Positions 8,111 through 16,805 of a DNA stretch of 36,855 nt are shown here, one piece after another. The stretch lies in assembly GCA_002414905.1 (NCBI GenBank), contig DIAY01000109.1:1-36855 (forward strand), given 5' to 3'. The translations under genes and the position numbers were made by a program. Source of the DNA: Holophagales bacterium UBA5066 (GTDB taxonomy: Bacteria; Acidobacteriota; Thermoanaerobaculia; UBA5066). Numbering within the stretch: the first letter of the stretch is position 1; each line of letters starts with the position of its first letter. Under the pieces are notes generated by a model. It was not told where the DNA came from. It searched no databases and was given only the letters and a program-made list of their open reading frames with translations.

Positions 8111-9010
8111 TCAGGCTTCCGAACCCCGCTCGAACACATGCAGCCGTTGGTCGCTCGGGAGTATCCGCAGCGCCGCCCAGGCGGCAAAGAGCGCGAGGAA
8201 CAGGACGGTGCTCCCGAAGCCAGGCGGGCGGTCCATGTGGACCCGCGCCCAGAGTCCCCGGAGAGCCAGGCTGGGCAGGGGAACGCACAGACGCCGCCGG
8301 AACCCCTGCCGGGCCGCGATCCGCTCCAGCGTGAAGCGATCGAAATAGCTCACATGGGGGCTCGGATAGCCGCGCTGCCACAGACGTTCGAGCGGGCCCT
8401 CGATACGTAGCATCGCCAGGACGCGGGCGATCAGGAAAAGCGTCCCCCGGGCGTCTGGCGCGGTCACGACGAGGAGCCCACCCGGGCCAAGACGCTCGCG
8501 ACACGCCGAGACAGCCCTGGAAACGTCCCCGATGTGCTCGAGCACGTCGTGGAACGAGATGACGTCGAAGCACGAAGCGCGAGAGACAGCCTCGGGAAAG
8601 TAGCCCGTCGTGACGCGCGCGCCGTTCGCGCGTGCCGATTCTGCGATGCGCTCGTCCGGCTCGACTCCTTCGGCACGGGCACCCGTCCGCCCGACAGCTT
8701 CAAGGAACCACCCGTGCCCGGCACCGACGTCCAGGACGCGCGCACCTTCGAGGGGCCGGAGGCGCGAAATCAGGCCGATTTCCTTCCGGTTGTTCCCGTC
8801 TCGAAGCGGCCGGAGGCCCTCGGCGCGCCGTGCTTCGTCAATTGCCTCGCTCGGCGCGAGGCGCCCGTCCTCGGCGCCGAGGGTCGAACGCCAGAGACCA
8901 CACCCCGGGCATCGAAGGACCCATTCGGGGTACTGGCGGCGCATCGTCGCGTCGCAGCCGGGGCAAGTCCCCGAAACAGGCCCTCCGGCCTGCGGCGTGT
9001 CCCTTGTCAG
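8111..9010 (-). CDS. Class I SAM-dependent methyltransferase with N-terminal zinc ribbon
   Basis: The product has 299 residues if CTG 9010 is the start. That start forms a CTGA overlap with the stop of the preceding gene and follows GGAGGAGG by six bases. The first ATG (8944) has no ribosome site and would cut off the first half of the zinc ribbon. Cysteines 16, 19, 34 and 37 form two CPGC knuckles. Then come a SAM-binding motif VLDVGAGHGWF, an acidic VEPDE after strand 2, a SFHDVLEHI segment and GPGGLLVVTAPD. The C-terminal end has a hydrophobic stretch (VLFLALFAAWAAL) that may touch the membrane. Last gene of the minus-strand glycan operon; probably methylates a sugar or lipid-linked intermediate. 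The exact substrate is unknown. Confidence 0.85.
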   Translation of the reverse strand: MTRDTPQAGGPVSGTCPGCDATMRRQYPEWVLRCPGCGLWRSTLGAEDGRLAPSEAIDEARRAEGLRPLRDGNNRKEIGLISRLRPLEGARVLDVGAGHGWFLEAVGRTGARAEGVEPDERIAESARANGARVTTGYFPEAVSRASCFDVISFHDVLEHIGDVSRAVSACRERLGPGGLLVVTAPDARGTLFLIARVLAMLRIEGPLERLWQRGYPSPHVSYFDRFTLERIAARQGFRRRLCVPLPSLALRGLWARVHMDRPPGFGSTVLFLALFAAWAALRILPSDQRLHVFERGSEA

Positions 9011-9399
9011 GGCGGCCCTCCTCCGAGCGGTCCCGGTCCGCGCTTCTGCTCGGTACTGTCGAGCCTCTCTCTAAGGAGCGCGACTTCCTGCGCCAGCCTG
9101 CGGCATCGGGAGTCGAGGCGGGTGAGCGCGACACTCTGGAGGAGGAGGATCACGAGGCCGCCAAAGACGAACGCGCCGAGGATGAGGACCGGCGGATAGT
9201 AGATGCCGACGAATTCCGCAAGGACGAACTGGACGCGGCGATGGGCCGCGAAACCGCCGATCATTGCCGCGGCCAGGAGCCACGCCAGCGACTGCCATTC
9301 GCTCAGGCGACGTCTCCGGACCAGCTCGACCACGACGGCGATGGACAGAAGCGCCAGAAGTGCGCCGACGATCTGGACACGGACCTCGTAGGCCGGCAT
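9007..9399 (-). CDS. DUF2304-family small membrane protein
   Basis: The product has 130 residues from ATG 9399, which shares one base with the stop of the upstream glycosyltransferase (TGATG). There are three hydrophobic helices (VGALLALLSIAVVVELV, LAWLLAAAMIGGFAA, PPVLILGAFVFGGLVILLL) with the family-like RRRRLSEWQSLAWLL segment between the first two. A charged, probably coiled tail (RRLAQEVALLRERLDS) and a Gly/Pro end follow. DUF2304 proteins commonly sit beside dolichyl-phosphate-mannose-synthase-like GT2 enzymes in polysaccharide loci, as here, and may anchor or regulate them at the inner membrane. A longer upstream frame exists but would overlap the glycosyltransferase by 100 bases and is rejected. 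Confidence 0.85.
   Translation of the reverse strand: MPAYEVRVQIVGALLALLSIAVVVELVRRRRLSEWQSLAWLLAAAMIGGFAAHRRVQFVLAEFVGIYYPPVLILGAFVFGGLVILLLQSVALTRLDSRCRRLAQEVALLRERLDSTEQKRGPGPLGGGPP
9017..9024 (-). promoter_or_regulatory. Ribosome binding site supporting a CTG start of the methyltransferase
   Basis: GGAGGAGG on the minus strand lies inside the end of the DUF2304 gene, six bases before CTG 9010. It is the strongest Shine-Dalgarno sequence in the minus-strand operon and supports the unusual start. Confidence 0.6.
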
Positions 9400-10133
9400 C
9401 ACGAGCCTCGCGCTTCCTCTCCCGAAGACGGCACGATCGGCCGCCGGAGCGCCTCGACGATCAGGGCGAACGTGACCTTTGCCGGGTAGTAGAGCGCCGC
9501 CCACGCGTCGAGAGAGGAACGTCCGGCGTCCCTCGAACGCATCCGAACAGGGGCCTCCACGACACGAAGCCCGGCTCTGGCCAGGAGCAGACCGGACTCC
9601 GGCTCCGGATAGCCGTTCGGGTAGACGCTCGCCAAAAGAGTGAAAGCCCGGCGGCGGAACGCGCGCAGTCCGGACGTCGGGTCCGTGATTCGCACGCCGC
9701 CGAGGATTCTGAGGAGGAAGCTCAGCCAGCGGATTCCCCAGCGTCGGAGCGGCGTCGACTGGTACCCGCCACCGACGAGGAACCGAGACCCGATGACGAC
9801 GTCGGCTCCTGTCTGCTCCAGGGTATCCACGATCCGTCGAGCCTCCGCGGGCGGGTGCTGGCCGTCGCCGTCGAGGCGGACGACGATCTCGGCCCCGCGG
9901 TGGAGCGCGTAGAGGAACCCCGTCTGCTCCGCCGTCGCGACCCCGGAGTTGAACGGGAGCGCGAGAAGCACCGCTCCGGCCTCTCTCGCGCGCTCGGCTG
10001 TTCCGTCCGTCGAGCCGTCGCTGACGACCACGACCGCCCAGTCCGGGCAGACGCGAGCGATTTCGACGAGGAGAGCCGGCAAGGCCGCTTCCTCGTTGTA
10101 AGCGAGGACGAGAGCGATCACCCTCCGGCTCAC
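9399..10133 (-). CDS. Family 2 glycosyltransferase, polyprenyl-phosphate sugar synthase type
   Basis: The product has 244 residues from GTG 10133, which overlaps the upstream stop as GTGA; ATG 10148 in the same frame would add five residues. The GT-A fold is clear: VIALVLAYNEE at the start, a VVVSDGSTDGT nucleotide-binding segment, and LDGDGQHPP holding the metal-binding DxD. ITDPTSGLRAFRR and a PEPESGLLLARAGLRVVEAPV segment are typical of dolichyl-phosphate-mannose-synthase-like enzymes. No membrane helices are fused, which fits the separate DUF2304 partner that follows. It probably moves a sugar from a nucleotide donor to undecaprenyl phosphate at the inner membrane, supplying the GT-C-like enzymes upstream. 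The sugar is not known. Confidence 0.9.
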   Translation of the reverse strand: MSRRVIALVLAYNEEAALPALLVEIARVCPDWAVVVVSDGSTDGTAERAREAGAVLLALPFNSGVATAEQTGFLYALHRGAEIVVRLDGDGQHPPAEARRIVDTLEQTGADVVIGSRFLVGGGYQSTPLRRWGIRWLSFLLRILGGVRITDPTSGLRAFRRRAFTLLASVYPNGYPEPESGLLLARAGLRVVEAPVRMRSRDAGRSSLDAWAALYYPAKVTFALIVEALRRPIVPSSGEEARGS

Positions 10134-12763
10134 GGTGAGATCCACCATCGCGTCACGCGCGGGGGAGCGACAGGTCCCAGCACCGCGCCGCCGGCGGCGA
10201 CCTCGAAGGTCAGCACGTTCGCAGTGACGAGCTGCTGCACGGAAGGCCGGACCTTCCAGAGGGCGAGAGTCGCCTCGAAGCGCCCCTCGGTGATCTCCTT
10301 GGCGACCTCCTCGAGGGGGGCCTTTGCGCCGTCGATCCAGCCGGTTCCTACGCGTTTGACCAGGTCGATCCGCATGGCGGCGCGATGGGGAAGGCCGTCG
10401 GACGGAAAGTCGAGGCTGAAGACTCCCCACCAGCCGTTTCGGGCAGGCTGCCCACCCCCAACGTGAACTCCGATCCGAAAGGCGGCAGGAGGTCCTCCCG
10501 AAGGAGGGACGAGCTCGATCTCGCCGCTGAGAACCTGGTTGGCAACCGCACCTCTCCACTCGAGGTAGCCCTGGGGATTCGGAAGGACCTCCACGCATCG
10601 CCCCGTCTCCCCCGTCGCCGCGTCCAGGAGGATGACCGAACCCGGGACGACCACGCCCCGCGAGAGGCCGAGCTCGAAAGGCGCGGGGCACGACGTGTCC
10701 CAGTCGATGAGCCAGGTTCCCGCGGCGACGCGGAGCTCCTCTCCCGCCGCGACGAGCGTGGCGCCCGCTGGTGCAAGGATCCCGAGCTGCACCGTCCTTA
10801 CCTCGACGCCTGGAAGATAGCCGTGCGCGGCGGCTCCTCCGAAGTCGAGCCGGACTTCGTGTCCGGTCCGATCGAGCGTTGCCCGTAGCCGGCCCTTCTC
10901 CCACCTGTCGATGCCGGAGACAGGCCACTCGGCGAGGCGCCCATCCGTCCACTCGACGAGCCGATAACGTGGTCCCTTCCAGACCGGTTTCGAGCGGCGC
11001 CCGCCGCGGACGGTCGCATAAGGGCTCGACGGCCGGCTCTCGTCGAGCAGCGCCAGGACGGGAGCAGCGGGCAGCAACGGCACTCCGACCGGGTGGAGCG
11101 TATTCCCTCCGGGGAAGACGACGCTTTCGGCACGGAGGAGGTATCCCAGCCAGTTCTCGCGCGGTCCCGGTTCAACGATCACCTCTATGGGCCGTCCGTG
11201 GGACGCGCGAGCCGCCGCACGAGCCGCTTCCAGGAGGTCGGTGGACGCGAGGACCTGAGTTGTCGCGGCGAAGCGGAGGGTCCAGAGCGTGCGGCTTGCA
11301 GAGAGCAGCAGGAGCACGGTCACCAGGGCGTACGCCCATGGGCGAAAACGACGCCTCGTGGAAGAACCGGCGAGCCCGGCCGCCAGGAGTGGGGCGAGGA
11401 CAAGGGCGAGCAACGTGACGGCCTTGTAGTAGCCGTAGGGGTATCCCGCGGGGGAATTCACGACAAAGCGTTGATGGAAAGCGAGACCGCCGGCCGCCAC
11501 GAGGAACGACAGTGGCGCGACCGAACGAACCGGCCCCCCCAGGACGAGGCCACGCAACGCGAGAAGCGCTGCCAGCGCAGCGAGGATCGCCGCCACCAGC
11601 ACCAGCGGTCCCCCGACGTCGCTCCCGTGCGAGGCGGCGGCGTGGCTGACGAGCCCGAAGAGCTCGGACACAGGAGGGTAGACGAGGATGTTGCCCGCTC
11701 CGACTACCGACACGCCGCCTTCGCCGAGCATTCCGCCCACGAAGGTGAGCTCTCGAACCGCGCGAGCCGCTCCGACGGGGTTCGCGGCCGCCGATACGAC
11801 GCCAGCGAGCATCAGGGCCCTGGCACGCCTCCACCGCAGGCGAGGCCGCGGAAAAAAAGCGACTGAGGAGATGCCCAGAAGACCAACCCCGGCCCCGAGG
11901 ACCACGGCGTAAACGGGATAGACCGTGAGGAGCCCGGACAGGAGCACGCCGAGGACGACGGCCAGCCGCGTTGACGGGCGCCGAAACAAGACTGCCGCCA
12001 CCCCGAGGCAGATCGGTACGAGTGACAGCGCCAGCGCCTGGGAGAAGCTGCAGTCGAGTCCCGGCCAGATCAGCGTACTGTTCAGAGCGACGAACGACGC
12101 GGCGAGGACTCCGACCCGGCGGGACCCTCGAAGCCCGACACGGGTGAAGAAATAGCTGCCGAGCGCCGCGTACGCATGCGCCAGCGCTGCGATGACCGAG
12201 AGGATCTCGAAGCTCCGTCGGAACAGAACGAGGGACGAGAACCCGAGGAAATAGATGTCGCCTACCCGGATCAACCCGATCTGCGCGGCGACCCAGCCGA
12301 GCCAGGGCTGCCCCGCAGGAACCTCGGGAACAGCGAGGGCGTGGTCCTGGACGTATTCGGCCCGGACGTTGTAGGAGATCGCGTCGATGCTGGTGCCGAT
12401 CGTCGTCAGAGATCCCTGGTAGGCGAGCGGGGCCGCCGCCAGAACGAACGCTCCCATCCCTACGGCGAGGGCGGGTGCATGTGCCCTCAGCCACCTCCCC
12501 GAGCCACCGTCGCGAACCAGGAACAGCAACCCCACGGAAGCGAGCAGGACGAGTGGCCACGCGATCGTCCGGAGCGGAAGCCCGAGCGCGCCGGCCGTAG
12601 GACCCGCGGAACCGATGAATGCCAGGCCCAGCGCCGGGTAAAGCCAGGGCATCAGGGGTGCAGTTTGGTTTCGGAAGAGCACTTTCCCAATCAGACGGCC
12701 CCATCCGAGCAGAAGAGCGGGCGGCACAAGGATTACCAATGGAACCAAAAGTGCTTCGGACAC
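10130..12763 (-). CDS. Large polytopic membrane protein, GT-C-like, with C-terminal soluble domain
   Basis: The product has 877 residues from GTG 12763, just before the first helix (ALLVPLVILVPPALLLGW). The frame is open to 12997 but the extra part is Arg/Pro-rich and overlaps the preceding gene. About 13 hydrophobic segments fill the first 520 residues; a loop after the fourth has SYNVRAEYVQDHALAVPEVP, in the place where GT-C enzymes carry catalytic acidic residues. The last 350 residues are soluble, probably periplasmic, and beta-rich (GIDRWEKGRLRATLD, RTVQLGILAPAGATLVAAG). I do not recognise a named family. The neighbours and topology suggest transfer of a lipid-linked sugar or periplasmic modification of the glycan; this is inference. 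Confidence 0.78.
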   Translation of the reverse strand: MSEALLVPLVILVPPALLLGWGRLIGKVLFRNQTAPLMPWLYPALGLAFIGSAGPTAGALGLPLRTIAWPLVLLASVGLLFLVRDGGSGRWLRAHAPALAVGMGAFVLAAAPLAYQGSLTTIGTSIDAISYNVRAEYVQDHALAVPEVPAGQPWLGWVAAQIGLIRVGDIYFLGFSSLVLFRRSFEILSVIAALAHAYAALGSYFFTRVGLRGSRRVGVLAASFVALNSTLIWPGLDCSFSQALALSLVPICLGVAAVLFRRPSTRLAVVLGVLLSGLLTVYPVYAVVLGAGVGLLGISSVAFFPRPRLRWRRARALMLAGVVSAAANPVGAARAVRELTFVGGMLGEGGVSVVGAGNILVYPPVSELFGLVSHAAASHGSDVGGPLVLVAAILAALAALLALRGLVLGGPVRSVAPLSFLVAAGGLAFHQRFVVNSPAGYPYGYYKAVTLLALVLAPLLAAGLAGSSTRRRFRPWAYALVTVLLLLSASRTLWTLRFAATTQVLASTDLLEAARAAARASHGRPIEVIVEPGPRENWLGYLLRAESVVFPGGNTLHPVGVPLLPAAPVLALLDESRPSSPYATVRGGRRSKPVWKGPRYRLVEWTDGRLAEWPVSGIDRWEKGRLRATLDRTGHEVRLDFGGAAAHGYLPGVEVRTVQLGILAPAGATLVAAGEELRVAAGTWLIDWDTSCPAPFELGLSRGVVVPGSVILLDAATGETGRCVEVLPNPQGYLEWRGAVANQVLSGEIELVPPSGGPPAAFRIGVHVGGGQPARNGWWGVFSLDFPSDGLPHRAAMRIDLVKRVGTGWIDGAKAPLEEVAKEITEGRFEATLALWKVRPSVQQLVTANVLTFEVAAGGAVLGPVAPPRVTRWWISP

Positions 12764-12870
12764 GTAATCGACGAGTCTACCAAACCCCTCTGCCTGCGCG
12801 GTCGCAGGATACTTACGGCATTCGGCCGGGTTTCGTGGAGCCCGAGTTCCCCGGGCGATCCGGGCCGTGG

Positions 12871-14550
12871 CTATCTGGCCGGATCGGCGTTCGGCGGGGC
12901 GGAACCGGGAGCCCAGAGACAGCGGCAGGCTCGGAGCGAGACCATCTCCGCTGCAGGAATCTCCCAGATCAACTCCCGACCGAGATCCGGAAGGCATTCA
13001 TGTCGGAACGGAACGGAGCGGCTCTCGAGGAAGCCGCGGAGGCGCACTGCGGGCTCCGGTTCGAGGAGGAACGCCGGACTCGGGACCGACTCGACCCTCT
13101 CGTAGGCGCGGATATCGCGGATCGGCCCCGGTGCCCCCTCCCCGAAGGGAGATGCGACGAGGCGACCGCGAGAGAGGAAAGTCAGGCGGTAGGCGATCCA
13201 GTACTCGGCGTAGACGTCCCGGATTCCGTCGTTGGCGAGGCGGGCCGCAAGTGCTTCGGTTTCTGCGATCCGCCCGTGCCGCGGATCGTCCCGGTATCGA
13301 GGCGAGCGTAGCTGGCTCAGCGGTCCCAGGAGCAGAAGCAGGGCGGTGAAGGCGACTGCCCCGAGGCGAGAACGGTGCTCAATCAGGAACGCGAGCACGA
13401 CTCCGCCGAGGATGGCGACGCCGACGAAGGACGAGAGGAGGAACCGAGGATCCTCCCGAAGGTCTGTACGGGCTCGCGAAAGCGCCAGGGCGGCAGGTGC
13501 AACGAGGAGGAACGTCGACGCCAGAGCCAGGAAGCGGGCGGGCGGAGAAGTCTTTCGGAGCGTCGTGGCGATTCCCGCGACCACGAGGCCTGCGAACAAG
13601 ACGACGGAGAGGTTCTCGGAACCGGGGAATGTCGGGATCCGCCCGCCGGGCGAACGCCCTCCAAGGAGAACGGGCAGCCCTCGCGTCGCCAGCGTCCGGA
13701 CCTGGGAAGCCGCCTGGGAGAGGCTCGAGGCAGCCATCTCATTAGACCGAAGGCTGGCGAAATTCGTTCGGAGGTTCTCTCCAATCCAGGGGGACGCTCC
13801 GAGGAGAAAGCCAGAGAGAGTAAGGGAGAGCCGGGCCGGTCTGAACCACGCCCGAGGCGAGGCGGCCACGGCCGCTGTCATGACGCCGACCAGGACGATC
13901 GAAAGCGGGGTGACCCACCAGGCGACGCCGAGAACGAGACCGAGGGCGAGGGACGAAAATCGGGCGGACCCGACCGTCGAATCCTTCGAGAGGAGAGTCG
14001 CCAGCCAGACAGAGGCCGCCGTCAGCATGAAAAAAGACGTGTATGCGCCATCTGAACCGAGCAGCTTGAAGTAGAGGAACGACGGACCAGCCGCCAGGTA
14101 GGCTCCCGCGAGAAGACCTGCAAGCCTGCCGAACGCCTCGGCGGCAGCCAGGGAGACGAATATGGTTGCGGCGGCCATCAGCGCGAGCATCACGAGCCTG
14201 TAGGTCCCGACGGTCGCCGGGAGTACGCGGAAGGCGAGCGAGAGGAGGTGAGGCTCGAGGCTTCCGTCGTACTGCACGCCCCAGTAGAAGACGGGATGAC
14301 GTCCGAGATCCCTGATTTCCAGGGCCATGAGAGCCGGGACCGCCTGATCCGAGCTGAAGTTCACCTGGTCGCGGTGCATGTATCCGATCGCAGCGAACAC
14401 CTGAACGAGCAGAATGGCGACCAGGCCGAATCTGAAGACGACGGGGCGAACGCCCCGAGCCTGCAGCGGACGAGACGAATTCAGGAGAGAGGGATCGGTG
14501 CCTGTCCGCAGGCTCTCCTCCTTTTCATCGGGAACGTCCAGGAGCGCCAT
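12871..14550 (-). CDS. Polytopic GT-C-type glycosyltransferase (family 39-like)
   Basis: The product has 559 residues from ATG 14550, with GAGGG eight bases before it. After a charged N-terminus of about 45 residues comes a first helix (LVAILLVQVFAAIGYMH). The first loop has SSDQAVPALMALEI and then a GVQYDGSLEPHLLSL segment, the acidic first-loop pattern of PMT/ArnT-like GT-C enzymes that use lipid-linked sugars. About ten more helices follow, then a soluble tail of about 150 residues with DVYAEYWIAYRLTF, a segment often seen at the end of such proteins. A gap of 107 bases separates it from the next gene. It probably transfers a polyprenyl-phosphate sugar on the periplasmic side. Specificity cannot be read. 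Confidence 0.85.
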   Translation of the reverse strand: MALLDVPDEKEESLRTGTDPSLLNSSRPLQARGVRPVVFRFGLVAILLVQVFAAIGYMHRDQVNFSSDQAVPALMALEIRDLGRHPVFYWGVQYDGSLEPHLLSLAFRVLPATVGTYRLVMLALMAAATIFVSLAAAEAFGRLAGLLAGAYLAAGPSFLYFKLLGSDGAYTSFFMLTAASVWLATLLSKDSTVGSARFSSLALGLVLGVAWWVTPLSIVLVGVMTAAVAASPRAWFRPARLSLTLSGFLLGASPWIGENLRTNFASLRSNEMAASSLSQAASQVRTLATRGLPVLLGGRSPGGRIPTFPGSENLSVVLFAGLVVAGIATTLRKTSPPARFLALASTFLLVAPAALALSRARTDLREDPRFLLSSFVGVAILGGVVLAFLIEHRSRLGAVAFTALLLLLGPLSQLRSPRYRDDPRHGRIAETEALAARLANDGIRDVYAEYWIAYRLTFLSRGRLVASPFGEGAPGPIRDIRAYERVESVPSPAFLLEPEPAVRLRGFLESRSVPFRHECLPDLGRELIWEIPAAEMVSLRACRCLWAPGSAPPNADPAR

Positions 14551-14643
14551 CAGTTCAACCCTCGGGCAGTTTCGCGATTCCGTCCGATATCGGGGACCAG
14601 GCACGAGCGGCTCGCCGGGTCCGAAGCCTCACGGGAGTGGGGC

Positions 14644-16536
14644 TCATCGGGCGTGACCCTCCACCCTCTCCACGATCCTTCGCGCCGCGTGGCGCCAGGT
14701 CCACTTCTCCTGCATCTCCGCCGCCGCGGTGCGGCCCTTCGCCGCCGCCTCCTCGCGATTCTCGTAGACGTGCCTGAGGAGGTGCGCGAGGTGGTCGGGG
14801 TCCGGGTCGGCCCACGAAAACCCCGTGTAGTAGGGGCACTTGGCGACTGCGCGGATGGTCCCCTTCACCCGGAGCGGGTAGGAAATGCCGTCGTGCACGA
14901 ACTCGGTGTGGGCACCCCAGTCCGTCGCAATGCTCGGGATGCCGCAGGCCATCGCCTCCATGAGGGGCATGTCCCAGCCCTCTCCACGTCCGGCGGTGAC
15001 GTAGCAGGCGGCGGAGCGGTAGAGGACGCCGAGCTGATGGTAGGGGAGCTCATGGTTGTAGACGAAGGAGATCCGGCCTCCGAACGGGGAGAGGCGGAGC
15101 TGCGAGACGAGCTCGCGGACGCGGACGCCCGGGTCGCGGTTGATCACCTTGCAGAGGAGGACGACCGGCTCCGACGCGCGGAAGACGCGGTTGAACGTCG
15201 TGAGGAGCGCCTCGGGGTGCTTTCGCTCTCCCCACTCGAAGTTCGAAAGGAAGACGAAGTCGCCTCGCGGGTTCGGGACGGCCTTGATCCCCGGATGGAA
15301 GTGGTCGACGTCGACCCCGAGCGGCATGACGTGGACCGGCCGCGTGACGCCGCTCGCGAGGAGCCCCTCGCGGTTGAATCGGCTCGGGACCCAGACCTCG
15401 TCCATGAGGTTCGCCTGACGGACCCATTCGGACGGGAAGCCGTCGACCTCGAGCATGGTGTAGCCGATCCTGTACCGGCCGCGGCCGCGCTCGAAGACGT
15501 CCCCCTGTGCATAGACGACCCCGACGTCCGGCTGGGCCCGGCTGTTCCGGCCCGCGATGACGTTGAGCAGGTAATCGCCGCTGTCGGGGGGCTCAGGGAC
15601 GGGGAATGGAGAGCCGGGACCGTAGATGTACGAGTACGACGCGCGCACGCTCTCGGCGTCGAGGGCCCGGAGGAGCTCACGGCTGCTCATGGCGTAGCCG
15701 GTCGGGAAGTTCAGGATCGATTGCCACGAGAGCGAGCGGGTGTAGCGGGCCTCGAGGAGAGGTTTCCACTTCTTTTCGAAGACGCCCCGGCTTCGGCGAA
15801 AGAGGCTCTCGAAGAACTTCGGGTCCGACGCCGTGGAGCCGTGCTCCTCGTGGACGAGGGTCACTTCCCCACAGCAGACGGTGCGAAGGCCCGCCTCCCG
15901 CGCTCGGAGGCAGTAATCGGTGTCCTCGAAGTACGACTCGAAGTCTTCCGAGAGTCCGCCGATCGCGTCGAGGGTTTCCCGCTTCAGGTAGGCGCAGGCG
16001 AAGACGATTCCCTCGACGGTCCGGTCGGAGGCGTACTGCCCGACCTCCGCCTCGTTGGAGCCGATCTGCTGGCCCCAGACGGTGTCGGGGAGGACGTAGG
16101 TGCCGGCGTGAAGGAGGCGGCCGTCCGGCATGGTGAGACGGCAGCCGACGACGCCAATGTCGGGGGCCGAGTGCGCGCAGGCGGCGAGGCGATCGAGCCA
16201 CCCGTGCTGGCGGATCTCCAGGTCGTTGTTCAGGAGGACGACGTCGGACCCGGGCCGGGCGGCGGCGATCCCGACGTTGTTGCCCCTCACGAAGCCGAGG
16301 TTCGTCGCGTTGCGGATCGTCTTCACCCACGGGTACTCGAGAAGCCGCTGGGCGGTCTCGTCCGTCGAGCCGTTGTCGACGACGAGCACCTCGACACCCT
16401 CCAGGCTGGTGTGGGCCTGAAAAGACTCGAGACAGCGCTGGGTCAGCGGCCAGCGGTTCCAGGCCAGGACGACGACGGTGACCGGTCGGGTGGGCGGCTG
16501 CACGCGAGGTGAGGAGTCCGGGGGAGAGGCGGCCAT
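14644..16536 (-). CDS. Two-domain glycosyltransferase, GT2 fused to GT4
   Basis: The product has 630 residues from ATG 16536; the open frame above it is Arg/Pro-rich and overlaps two small genes. Residues about 17-270 are a GT2 domain: VTVVVLAWNRW, VVDNGSTDETA, a LLNNDLE metal site, and a SEDFESYFEDTDYCLR segment. A spacer of about 110 residues follows. Residues about 375-630 are a GT4-like GT-B domain: RYRIGYTMLEVDG, VWVPSRFNREGL, VMPLGVDVDHFHPG and the donor-binding GEGWDMPLMEAMACGIPSIATD. Fused GT2-GT4 enzymes can add two linkages in one polypeptide, as in polysaccharide chain growth. It starts five bases after the stop of the 87-residue gene and is probably the main enzyme of the minus-strand operon. 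Acts in the cytoplasm. Confidence 0.93.
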   Translation of the reverse strand: MAASPPDSSPRVQPPTRPVTVVVLAWNRWPLTQRCLESFQAHTSLEGVEVLVVDNGSTDETAQRLLEYPWVKTIRNATNLGFVRGNNVGIAAARPGSDVVLLNNDLEIRQHGWLDRLAACAHSAPDIGVVGCRLTMPDGRLLHAGTYVLPDTVWGQQIGSNEAEVGQYASDRTVEGIVFACAYLKRETLDAIGGLSEDFESYFEDTDYCLRAREAGLRTVCCGEVTLVHEEHGSTASDPKFFESLFRRSRGVFEKKWKPLLEARYTRSLSWQSILNFPTGYAMSSRELLRALDAESVRASYSYIYGPGSPFPVPEPPDSGDYLLNVIAGRNSRAQPDVGVVYAQGDVFERGRGRYRIGYTMLEVDGFPSEWVRQANLMDEVWVPSRFNREGLLASGVTRPVHVMPLGVDVDHFHPGIKAVPNPRGDFVFLSNFEWGERKHPEALLTTFNRVFRASEPVVLLCKVINRDPGVRVRELVSQLRLSPFGGRISFVYNHELPYHQLGVLYRSAACYVTAGRGEGWDMPLMEAMACGIPSIATDWGAHTEFVHDGISYPLRVKGTIRAVAKCPYYTGFSWADPDPDHLAHLLRHVYENREEAAAKGRTAAAEMQEKWTWRHAARRIVERVEGHAR

Positions 16537-16541
16537 GCGCC

Positions 16542-16805
16542 TCAGCTGCGAGCCCAGGCCGCGTGAAGGGCCGTTTCGACGTCGGAGGCGACGAGCTCGA
16601 CGGAGTCGGAAAGGCCGGCCAGAAGCGGGCCGGCGAAGGCCTCCGCCTCGAGGTCGTCGAGGTCGACCTCGAGGAGGCGGAGGTGCTCGAACGGAAGAAG
16701 CCGTGCGAGGACGAGCATTCGCCGCCGCAGGTCGTCGATCTGGGTACGGAAGCTCTCGGTCGGAGCGCCGCCGGAAGCTTCGAGACGGGGCGCTGGAAGG
16801 CTCAC
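16542..16805 (-). CDS. Small acidic protein, overlapping the coiled-coil gene by GTGA
   Basis: The product has 87 residues from GTG 16805, whose last bases form the TGA of the coiled-coil gene. The frame is open far upstream, so start finders would miss this start. Residues include TQIDDLRRRMLVLARLL, then LPFEHLRLLEVDLDD and a LAGLSDSVELVASDVETALHAAW end, all likely helical. It is followed five bases later by the GT2-GT4 gene. I recognise no family. Its place between a coiled-coil protein and a polymerising-type enzyme suggests a small accessory subunit. The codon pattern is GC-rich at third positions like its neighbours, and amphipathic leucine spacing supports it being real. Confidence 0.6.
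   Translation of the reverse strand: MSLPAPRLEASGGAPTESFRTQIDDLRRRMLVLARLLPFEHLRLLEVDLDDLEAEAFAGPLLAGLSDSVELVASDVETALHAAWARS

Noticed and set aside
14248..16512. Long plus-strand open frame of 754 codons
   Set aside because: It is the antisense of the GT2-GT4 gene. High GC leaves antisense frames open, and the translation has no domain motifs.
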